NCBI GenBank assembly: GCA_045651745.1
Contig: JAZRSW010000095.1
Span: 1 to 12,377 of the forward strand
Direction: 5' to 3'
Source: UMGS172 sp045651745
Lineage (GTDB): Bacteria; Bacillota; Clostridia; Oscillospirales; Acutalibacteraceae
DNA length: 12,377 nucleotides
In this document: one piece after another, positions 1 through 5,470 of the stretch
Layout of the letters: the number at the start of each line of letters is the position of its first letter
Numbering within the stretch: the stretch's first letter is position 1
Made by a program: the position numbers and the translations under genes
Notes under the pieces: model-generated
Told to the model about the DNA's origin: nothing
The model's database searches: none
The model's input: only the letters and a program-made list of their open reading frames with translations

Positions 1-1
1 G

Positions 2-721
2 AACGGTTGGTTTAGTGATTACATATTGGTTCGTGGCGGTTCAACCGTATTTAACGTAAGCGACCTTGATTTAGATTCACGAATCCTTATTGAACCCTGC
101 GCAGTTTTAATTCACGCTGTTGAGCGCGCTAAAACAACCGGTATTCTTAGATTCAACAGCCGTGTTGTTGTTCAGGGTTGCGGACCTATCGGTCTTATCT
201 GTATCGCAATTTTACGCACAATGGGTATCGAAAACATTGTTGCGGTTGACGGCGAAGAAAAGAGACTTTCTTTCGCTAAAGAAATGGGTGCTGACCACAC
301 TGTTAACTTCAAGGACCACAAGGGTATTGAGGCTTTGACAGAGGCTGTAAAGGACACATTCGGCGGTTATTATGCCGACTTTGCTTTCCAGTGCACCGGT
401 TCACCGATTGCTCACAGCAACATTTACAAATTTATTCGCAATGGTGGTGGATTGTGTGAATTAGGCTTCTTTATCAACGGCGGTGATGCAACCATTAACC
501 CGCACTTTGATATTTGCGCTAAAGAAATTACCACTGTCGGTTCTTGGGTATACACTTTAAGAGATTATGCTACAACATTTGACTTCTTAAAGCGTGCTAA
601 AGGTATCGGTCTTCCGATGGAAAAGCTGATTACTCATAAGTATCCGTTATCAGAAATCAACGAAGCACTCCAAACCAATCTTAAAATGGAAGGTTTGAAG
701 ATTGCTATTGTTAACAAGTAA
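2..721 (+). CDS. Zinc-type (MDR) NAD-dependent alcohol/polyol dehydrogenase, 5'-truncated by window edge
   Basis: The frame is open to the left edge, so the true start is outside the window; the TTG at 26 is only the first start-like codon. About 239 residues are present of a family that is usually near 350. The missing N-terminal part would hold the catalytic and structural zinc ligands. Visible are the IEPCAV segment (EP motif of sorbitol/threonine dehydrogenase relatives, around nt 90), the Rossmann motif GCGPIG (nt 176-193) and an acidic residue in AVDGEEKR (Asp codon at 248), which favours NAD over NADP. The family oxidises secondary alcohols or polyols to ketones. It ends 17 nt before the first shell gene, so it is co-transcribed with the BMC operon. 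It may prepare the substrate upstream of the compartment; the substrate cannot be read from the sequence. No shell-targeting tail is seen at its C-terminus. Confidence 0.85.
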   Translation, partial: NGWFSDYILVRGGSTVFNVSDLDLDSRILIEPCAVLIHAVERAKTTGILRFNSRVVVQGCGPIGLICIAILRTMGIENIVAVDGEEKRLSFAKEMGADHTVNFKDHKGIEALTEAVKDTFGGYYADFAFQCTGSPIAHSNIYKFIRNGGGLCELGFFINGGDATINPHFDICAKEITTVGSWVYTLRDYATTFDFLKRAKGIGLPMEKLITHKYPLSEINEALQTNLKMEGLKIAIVNK

Positions 722-738
722 TCCGGGAGGTTTTCATT

Positions 739-1053
739 ATGGGAAATGCAACCGGTATAGTTGAGGTTTACGGTCTTGTTGCGGCTTTCGTAGCGTGTGA
801 CGCCGGATGTAAGGCAGCTAACGTTACAGTTGAGCATTTTGACAAGAACAAACCCGGCAACCCCGACGGATTAGATGTTCCGCTGATTGTAGCGGTCAAG
901 TTCCGCGGAAGTGTTACCGACGTTGAAGCCGCTGTTGAAGCTGCAAAGCTTGCAGCCGAAAAGGTTTCAGGTGTTGTAACCTCACACATTATTACCCGCA
1001 CAGAAGCGGATACCGAGCCGATGCTCAAACTTAACGCATTTGATAAAAATTAA
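739..1053 (+). CDS. BMC-H shell protein with enlarged pore loop
   Basis: A 104-residue single-BMC-domain protein in the canonical (not permuted) order: TGIVEVYGLVAAFVACDAG at the start, a VKFRGSV strand, a VEAAVEAA helix and SHIITR near the end. Where PduA-type proteins have the short KIGSG pore loop, this one has a loop about eight residues longer (HFDKNKPGNPDGLDVP). The central pore is therefore expected to differ from that of the PduA paralogues downstream. The start ATG has GGGAGG at 725-730 with 8 nt spacing. It is the first of five consecutive BMC-H genes. The family forms flat hexamers that tile the shell facets. It is clearly a BMC domain; the exact subtype was not recognised. Confidence 0.93.
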   Translation: MGNATGIVEVYGLVAAFVACDAGCKAANVTVEHFDKNKPGNPDGLDVPLIVAVKFRGSVTDVEAAVEAAKLAAEKVSGVVTSHIITRTEADTEPMLKLNAFDKN

Positions 1054-1079
1054 TTTTTATATTATCGGAGGAAATAAAA

Positions 1080-1355
1080 ATGGCTAAAGAAGCACTTGGT
1101 ATGATAGAAACTCGCGGTCTTACCGCAGCAATCGAAGCAGCAGACTCTATGGTTAAGGCTGCTGAAGTAGTATTAATCGGAACTGAGAAAATCGGTTCGG
1201 GACTCGTATCTGTTATGGTACGCGGTGACGTTGGCGCAGTTAAGGCTGCCGTTGAAGCAGGTGCAGCTACTGCATCTTCTTTGGGCGAATTGGTTGCTAC
1301 CCACGTTATCCCCCGTCCTCACGAGGATGTTGAGAAGATTCTCCCCAAGTTTTAA
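1080..1355 (+). CDS. BMC-H shell protein, PduA/EutM-like
   Basis: A 91-residue canonical BMC-H protein very close to PduA: EALGMIETRGL at the start, the KIGSGLVSVMVRGDVGAVKA pore/strand segment, and HVIPRPHEDVEKILP at the C-terminus. KIGSG forms the polar central pore in PduA, which conducts small metabolites. The ribosome binding site CGGAGG is at 1066-1071, 8 nt before the ATG. It is the most diverged of three PduA-type copies in the operon (the others are at 1677-2096 and 2132-2410), differing for example at the VVLIG and GAATASSLG stretches. It is probably a bulk facet component. Confidence 0.95.
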   Translation: MAKEALGMIETRGLTAAIEAADSMVKAAEVVLIGTEKIGSGLVSVMVRGDVGAVKAAVEAGAATASSLGELVATHVIPRPHEDVEKILPKF

Positions 1356-1377
1356 TTAATTGTTAGGAGAACGCACT

Positions 1378-1671
1378 ATGAAGTCATTAGGAATGATTGA
1401 AGTATCGGGCGTTACCGGTGCGATAGATTGTTTAGACATTATGTGCAAATCGGCTGACGTTGAGTTTGTTACTTGGGAACGCAAATTAGGCGGAAGACTT
1501 GTAACGGTTGTTGTTCAAGGCAACGTTTCTGCGGTAACTGCCGCAGTTGAGAATGCCGTAGCAAACGGTATTGTAAAACCTTGCGCACACGCTGTTATTG
1601 CAAGTCCCCACGAAGAAACCTGGCGTATTTTACAAATTAGTGCTGCCAGAATTGCACAGAAAGGCAGGTAA
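1378..1671 (+). CDS. BMC-H shell protein with variant pore (KLGGR)
   Basis: A 97-residue BMC-H protein starting at ATG 1378, chosen because AGGAGA (1365-1370) lies 7 nt upstream; a TTG at 1360 would add six residues and overlap that site. The domain runs from KSLGMIEVSGV through WERKLGGRLVTVVVQGNVSAV to AVIASPHEETW. The pore loop reads KLGGR instead of KIGSG, putting an arginine and an aromatic-flanked segment (TWERK) near the pore. Three cysteines are visible (two in DCLDIMC, one in KPCAH). After the BMC fold it has a short extra tail (ILQISAARIAQKGR). It is a minor or specialised facet hexamer by inference. Confidence 0.93.
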   Translation: MKSLGMIEVSGVTGAIDCLDIMCKSADVEFVTWERKLGGRLVTVVVQGNVSAVTAAVENAVANGIVKPCAHAVIASPHEETWRILQISAARIAQKGR

Positions 1672-1676
1672 TCTTT

Positions 1677-2096
1677 ATGGCAGAGAAAAAGACTACTACA
1701 ACCAGCGCAACTACCACAAAGACCACCGCAAAGGCTCCCGCAAAATCCACTGCACAAACTACAGTAAAAACGGTTGAAACAACCGAGATTACAACACCCA
1801 AAAAGGAGGTAAAGAAAATGGCACTTGAAGCATTAGGCATGGTTGAAACCAGAGGTTTGGTAGCCGCTATTGAGGCTGCTGATGCAATGGTTAAGGCTGC
1901 TAACGTTCAGCTCGTTGGTACCGAGAAAATCGGTTCCGGACTCGTAACCGTTATGGTTCGCGGAGACGTTGGTGCAGTTAAGTCTGCAGTTGAAGCAGGT
2001 TCGACTTCTGCTTCCCGTTTGGGTGAGTTAGTTGCTACTCACGTAATTCCCCGCCCTCACGGTGATGTGGAGAAAATTCTCCCCACCTTGAAATAA
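1677..2096 (+). CDS. BMC-H shell protein (PduA-like) with Thr/Lys-rich N-terminal extension and internal start
   Basis: The full frame encodes 139 residues. Residues 1-47 are low-complexity and almost certainly disordered, with 17 threonines and 10 lysines plus Ala and a few Pro/Val/Glu. Residues 48-139 are a complete PduA/EutM-type BMC-H domain (EALGMVETRGL, KIGSGLVTVMVRGDVG, HVIPRPHGDVEKILP). The first ATG (1677) is 5 nt after the previous stop with a modest AAGGCAGG at 1661-1668. Met48 (ATG 1818) has a much stronger AAAAGGAGGT (1801-1810). Both a tailed and a plain 92-residue form are therefore plausible. The domain differs from the next gene's product at only three positions (V/I, T/S, G/E). 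PduB is a known precedent for two products from one shell gene. That both forms exist here is inference. Confidence 0.9.
   Translation: MAEKKTTTTSATTTKTTAKAPAKSTAQTTVKTVETTEITTPKKEVKKMALEALGMVETRGLVAAIEAADAMVKAANVQLVGTEKIGSGLVTVMVRGDVGAVKSAVEAGSTSASRLGELVATHVIPRPHGDVEKILPTLK
1801..1820 (+). promoter_or_regulatory. Strong internal ribosome binding site and ATG inside the tailed BMC-H gene
   Basis: AAAAGGAGGT at 1801-1810 is followed, 8 nt after the AGGAGG core, by ATG at 1818. In the long frame these bases encode KKEVKK-M, so the site is both coding and a near-ideal initiation signal. It is stronger than the site serving the upstream ATG at 1677. The internal product would begin MALEALG, the same start as the adjacent paralogue at 2132. 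Confidence 0.8.
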
Positions 2097-2410
2097 TTTG
2101 CAAATTATTACTAAATTAGGAGGAAACAAAAATGGCACTCGAAGCATTAGGTATGGTTGAAACCAGAGGTTTGGTAGCTGCAATTGAAGCTGCTGATGCA
2201 ATGGTTAAGGCTGCTAACGTTCAGCTCATCGGCACCGAGAAAATCGGTTCCGGACTCGTATCTGTTATGGTACGTGGCGATGTTGGTGCAGTTAAGTCTG
2301 CTGTTGAAGCAGGTTCAACTTCTGCATCTCGCTTGGGCGAATTAGTTGCTACCCATGTTATTCCCCGTCCCCATGAAGACGTGGAAAAAATCCTTCCTAC
2401 TCTTAAATAA
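1818..2410 (+). repeat. Tandem near-identical BMC-H coding copies
   Basis: Two direct copies of a 279-bp coding unit (1818-2096 and 2132-2410) are separated by 35 bp. The encoded domains differ at three residues and most nucleotide changes are synonymous. The third paralogue at 1080-1355 shares short blocks with the second copy but not the first, for example CTCGTATCTGTTATGGTACG around the pore region, which suggests mosaic exchange between copies. Confidence 0.8.
2132..2410 (+). CDS. BMC-H shell protein, PduA/EutM-like
   Basis: A 92-residue canonical BMC-H protein with the KIGSG pore motif and the HVIPRPHEDVEKILP C-terminus. It is identical to the BMC domain of the preceding gene at 89 of 92 residues, and the DNA differs mainly at third codon positions, so the two are recent tandem duplicates or are homogenised by gene conversion. 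AGGAGG at 2118-2123 lies 8 nt before the ATG. It is the last of the five-gene BMC-H block and is followed by a strong intercistronic hairpin. Confidence 0.95.
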   Translation: MALEALGMVETRGLVAAIEAADAMVKAANVQLIGTEKIGSGLVSVMVRGDVGAVKSAVEAGSTSASRLGELVATHVIPRPHEDVEKILPTLK

Positions 2411-2427
2411 TTGTAGGAAAATCGCTT

Positions 2428-2466
2428 GTTAACTTATGAGGGGGAGTCCTCTCCCCCTCGGTTAAC
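2428..2466 (+). other. Strong intercistronic hairpin, not a classical terminator
   Basis: A perfect 9-bp GC-rich stem, GAGGGGGAG (2438-2446) with CTCCCCCTC (2451-2459), closes a TCCT loop. It is flanked by GTTAAC (2428-2433) and GTTAAC (2461-2466), which also pair and could extend the stem past a TTAT/G internal loop. No run of T follows; the next bases are CAAATTACACG. It lies between the five BMC-H genes and the vertex protein gene. It is best read as an mRNA stability/processing element or partial attenuator that gives more facet protein than downstream products. That role is inferred. Confidence 0.75.
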
Positions 2467-2495
2467 CAAATTACACGAAAGAACAGGTGACAAAG

Positions 2496-2771
2496 ATGAT
2501 AGTCGGAAAAGTTGTTGGAACAGTAGTTTCCACACGTAAAAACGAAAATCTTATCGGCTGTAAGTTTATGGTTATTGAGCCTATTGCTGAACTTGGTGGC
2601 TCGAGCAAAAAATTAGTTGCTATTGACAATATCGGCGCCGGCATCGGTGAAATGGTATTGGTAGCACAGGGCAGTGCAGCAAGAATCGGCTGTAATATGG
2701 CTGAATCTCCCGTAGATGCCGCCATTGTAGGTATCGTTGATGACGGTACAGGTCTTGGAGTGGTTAAATAA
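2496..2771 (+). CDS. BMC-P pentameric vertex protein, EutN/PduN/CcmL family
   Basis: A 91-residue protein starting MIVGKVVGTVVSTRKNENL, the typical opening of the EutN/CcmL family, with an ARIGC-N segment and DAAIVGIVDD near the end. The ATG at 2496 is preferred over the GTG at 2487 because the family begins MxxGKVVGTV and AGGTGA (2485-2490) sits just upstream as ribosome binding site. These proteins form pentamers that cap the twelve vertices of the shell and are needed in small amounts. Its stop (TAA 2769-2771) overlaps the next ATG by one base (TAATG), so translation is coupled to the PduS-like gene. Confidence 0.95.
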   Translation: MIVGKVVGTVVSTRKNENLIGCKFMVIEPIAELGGSSKKLVAIDNIGAGIGEMVLVAQGSAARIGCNMAESPVDAAIVGIVDDGTGLGVVK

Positions 2772-4099
2772 TGAATTTGGAACAGTTGAAAACTGCTTTA
2801 CGTGAAGCAGGCGTTGTCGGCGCAGGCGGTGCGGGTTTCCCCACTTATGCGAAGTTATCCGAAAAAGCCGACACTTTGATTTTAAACTGTGCGGAATGTG
2901 AGCCTCTCTTACGCTTGCACCGTCAGGTACTTAAACTCTATACTTATGAGATTTTAAGTACCCTTTATGAAATTTCGAAATTAACAGGAATAAAAGACAT
3001 TATTATAGGCATCAAAGCTTCCTACAAGGAAACTGTTGATGCTATAAACGGTGAAATTTCTTCCTTTGAAAATATGAGAATTTGCACGTTGCCTGAGATT
3101 TATCCTGCAGGCGATGAAGTTGTGCTTACCTATGAAGCGACCGGCAGGGTTGTACCTGCAGGTCAAATTCCTTTATCTGTGGGTGTTACGGTACTTAACG
3201 TTGAAACCGTTTACAATGTTTATAAAGCATTAAATGGTGAGCCGGTTACCCACAAATACGTTACCGTAATCGGTGAGGTTAAAAACCCTATGACCATTTT
3301 GGCACCGATTGGTACACCTTTAGAAAACTTGATAAAAATGGCGAGCGGAGTTACAATATCCGACCCCGCTTACATAATAGGCGGACCGATGATGGGTCCT
3401 TTGGGTTCTTCTTCGCAACCCGTCACAAAAACTACCAACGCGGTAATTGTTTTACCCAAAACCTCACCGTTGGTTCAAAGAAAACAGACCAAAATTTCTG
3501 TGGATATACGACGCGCAATGTCGGCTTGCTGTCAATGTAATTACTGCACAAGTCTTTGTCCGAGACACCTTTTGGGTCACCCTATTGACCCGAGTGCATT
3601 GATGAACGCGGCAGCACATTCGGTCACAAGCGATACCTCACCTTACCTTAACGCCGCTTTCTGTTCAGGATGCGGACTTTGTGAGGCTTACTCCTGTAAC
3701 CAAGGCTTATCACCGAGAGCATTACTTGGTGCAACTAAAGCATCTTTGAGAAAAAACGGAATTAAACCGCCTGAACAGCCCGATATGCGTGATGTTGACG
3801 CGACTCGCGATTTAAGAATGATTCCGGTTTCCAGGCTTCGTGCGAGATTAGGGCTTGACCCTTACAATAAACCAGCACCTATTACTGAGGACAGTGTTTC
3901 GGTGAAGCGTCTTGTAATTGCCCTTTCACAGCACATCGGTGCACCGGCTAAAGCCTTAGTTAAAAAAGGTGACAAAGTTTCAGCAAATCAGCTTATTGCA
4001 GAACCGCAAGAAAACGCATTGAGTGTAGGCATCCACGCACCGCTTAACGGCACTGTGTTGGATGTAAACGATAAAAACATTATTATCTCTGTAGAATAG
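2771..4099 (+). CDS. pduS: PduS-like RnfC-related iron-sulfur flavoprotein electron carrier
   Basis: A 442-residue protein. The N-terminal RnfC/NuoF-like nucleotide-flavin region has the glycine-rich GVVGAGGAGFPTYAKL (residues 14-29) and NCAECEP (39-45). A middle SLBB-like region follows (about 160-200). Two 4Fe-4S motifs come next: C253-x2-C256-x2-C259-x3-CP at 263, and C298-x2-C301-x2-C304-x4-C309. A C-terminal lipoyl/barrel-sandwich-like domain spans about 365-442. PduS was characterised as a cobalamin reductase in B12-dependent Pdu compartments. PduS-like proteins also occur in BMC loci with no cobalamin enzyme, where they are thought to oxidise NADH and pass electrons to a shell cluster. 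The adjacent pduT-like gene fits that pairing. The start overlaps the preceding stop by one base. Confidence 0.92.
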   Translation: MNLEQLKTALREAGVVGAGGAGFPTYAKLSEKADTLILNCAECEPLLRLHRQVLKLYTYEILSTLYEISKLTGIKDIIIGIKASYKETVDAINGEISSFENMRICTLPEIYPAGDEVVLTYEATGRVVPAGQIPLSVGVTVLNVETVYNVYKALNGEPVTHKYVTVIGEVKNPMTILAPIGTPLENLIKMASGVTISDPAYIIGGPMMGPLGSSSQPVTKTTNAVIVLPKTSPLVQRKQTKISVDIRRAMSACCQCNYCTSLCPRHLLGHPIDPSALMNAAAHSVTSDTSPYLNAAFCSGCGLCEAYSCNQGLSPRALLGATKASLRKNGIKPPEQPDMRDVDATRDLRMIPVSRLRARLGLDPYNKPAPITEDSVSVKRLVIALSQHIGAPAKALVKKGDKVSANQLIAEPQENALSVGIHAPLNGTVLDVNDKNIIISVE

Positions 4100-4113
4100 G
4101 AGGAGACTGAAAA

Positions 4114-4662
4114 ATGAAAAAGGCTATTGGTATGGTAGAATTTAAAACTGTTTCCTCCGGTATGCGTGCAGCAGACCGTATGGTTAAAACCGCAGAGGTT
4201 GAGTTACTTCAGGCAGACACTGTTTGCCCGGGTAAATTTTTAGCATTAATCAGCGGTGATTTAAGTGCTGTTAATGCTGCAGTTGAGGCTGCCGCAAACG
4301 CCGATAGAGAGCAGTTGATTGACACATTTGTATTGGGCAACCCACACGATTCAATCTTCTCGGCACTTTACGGTGCAAGCAACATCGGAACACCTAATGC
4401 ACTTGGTATACTTGAAACATTTTCAGCCGCTACCGCAGTTGTAGCCGCCGATGTGGCCGCAAAAACCGCTTTGGTTGACTTGATTGAGCTTCGTTTGGCA
4501 CGTGGTATGTGCGGTAAGTCATACTTACTGCTTACGGGTGAAATTGCCGCAGTTGAAGCCGCTATTGAACGTGCAAAACAGGGCGCCGGCGACAAAGGAA
4601 TGTTCCTTGACAGCGCTGTTATCCCCCGCCCTGATGAAAAATTCTGGAGTAAAATTCTGTAA
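4114..4662 (+). CDS. pduT: PduT-like tandem BMC-T shell protein, probable 4Fe-4S pore
   Basis: A 182-residue protein with two BMC domains (about 1-90 and 94-182), forming pseudohexameric trimers. The first domain contains TVCPGKFLAL with Cys38, the position and motif of the PduT cysteine that, three per trimer, binds a 4Fe-4S cluster at the pore. The second domain carries GMCGKSYLLLTGEIAAVEAA and ends AVIPRPDEKFW. PduT is thought to conduct electrons or accept a cluster through the shell in partnership with PduS, encoded just upstream. AGGAGGAG (4098-4105) overlaps the pduS-like stop codon and serves as ribosome binding site. It is the only tandem-domain shell protein in the window. Confidence 0.94.
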   Translation: MKKAIGMVEFKTVSSGMRAADRMVKTAEVELLQADTVCPGKFLALISGDLSAVNAAVEAAANADREQLIDTFVLGNPHDSIFSALYGASNIGTPNALGILETFSAATAVVAADVAAKTALVDLIELRLARGMCGKSYLLLTGEIAAVEAAIERAKQGAGDKGMFLDSAVIPRPDEKFWSKIL

Positions 4663-4683
4663 TTTTAAGGAGAGTATAAAAAT

Positions 4684-5442
4684 ATGCTCGCAATTGAACG
4701 CCGTAACGCTATACTTGCAAAGTTAAACGCTGAAGGCAAGGTTATTGTCACCGATTTAAGCCGTGAGTTCGACGTTACCGAGGAAACCATCCGACGCGAC
4801 CTTGAAAAACTCGACAATGAAGGTCTTGCAACCAAGACCTATGGCGGTGCAGTAGCCAATAAAAACTTGAACGTTGACCTTCCTTACAGTGTTCGTAAAC
4901 GTTCTAACATTGAACGTAAGATGAAAATCGCTGAAAAAATTGCCGAAATGATACACGACGGTGATTATATAATGATGGATGCAAGTTCTACCGCAATTTA
5001 CGTCACAAAATGTATCTCACACCTTAATAATATCACCCTTATCACCAACTCGATTGAAATTTTGATGGAATTAGCTGATAAAAGTGATTGGAATATCCTT
5101 TCCACAGGTGGTACTTTAAAAAAAGGCGCTTTGTCGTTGGTTGGAACTTCGGCTGAACGTATGATTAAAGGCTTCCACGTTGATTTGGCAATCTGCTCAT
5201 CAAAAGGTCTTGATATGAATATGGGCGTTACAGATTCCAACGAAAAGGATTGCGAAATAAAGCGTGCAATATTTGCCGCAGCCAACCGCAAAATATTGGC
5301 GGTTGACGCAACAAAATTTGATAAAATTTCGTTCGTTCACGTTTGCGAACCGAATGATATTGATACGATAGTAACCGATGAAGCCCCATCTGACCGCTGG
5401 GTTGAATATTGCAGGGACAAAGAAATTGAATTGGTTTACTAA
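4684..5442 (+). CDS. DeoR-family transcriptional regulator
   Basis: A 252-residue protein with the DeoR N-terminal winged helix (MLAIERRNAILAKL; recognition region EFDVTEETIRRDLEKLDNEG, residues 28-47; KTYGGAV wing, 51-57). The C-terminal DeoR sensor domain begins near 75, with MMDASSTAIYV (97-107), LITNS and the STGG region. This sensor resembles sugar-phosphate isomerases, and family members usually respond to phosphorylated sugars. The gene sits within the operon, between the pduT-like gene and ackA, 21 nt after one stop and 28 nt before the next start. It probably represses the BMC operon and so autoregulates. The operator is likely at the operon promoter outside the window. AAGGAG at 4667-4672 is the ribosome binding site. 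Confidence 0.93.
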   Translation: MLAIERRNAILAKLNAEGKVIVTDLSREFDVTEETIRRDLEKLDNEGLATKTYGGAVANKNLNVDLPYSVRKRSNIERKMKIAEKIAEMIHDGDYIMMDASSTAIYVTKCISHLNNITLITNSIEILMELADKSDWNILSTGGTLKKGALSLVGTSAERMIKGFHVDLAICSSKGLDMNMGVTDSNEKDCEIKRAIFAAANRKILAVDATKFDKISFVHVCEPNDIDTIVTDEAPSDRWVEYCRDKEIELVY

Positions 5443-5470
5443 TTGATTGATTATTGGGAGGAAATTGAAA

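Noticed and set aside
739..1053. PduU/EutS-type permuted BMC protein
   Set aside because: The segment order is that of a canonical BMC domain (opening GIVEV strand first, HIITR strand last), not the circular permutation.
1515..1840. Minus-strand open frames with Cys/Gly- and Val-rich translations opposite the Thr-rich BMC-H extension
   Set aside because: They are antisense readings of the repetitive ACN/AAR codons on the plus strand; no ribosome binding site or recognisable family, and they overlap well-supported shell genes.
2428..2466. Reading the hairpin as a rho-independent terminator ending the shell operon
   Set aside because: No T-run follows the stem, and the downstream vertex protein and PduS genes belong functionally to the same operon with no promoter seen in the gap.
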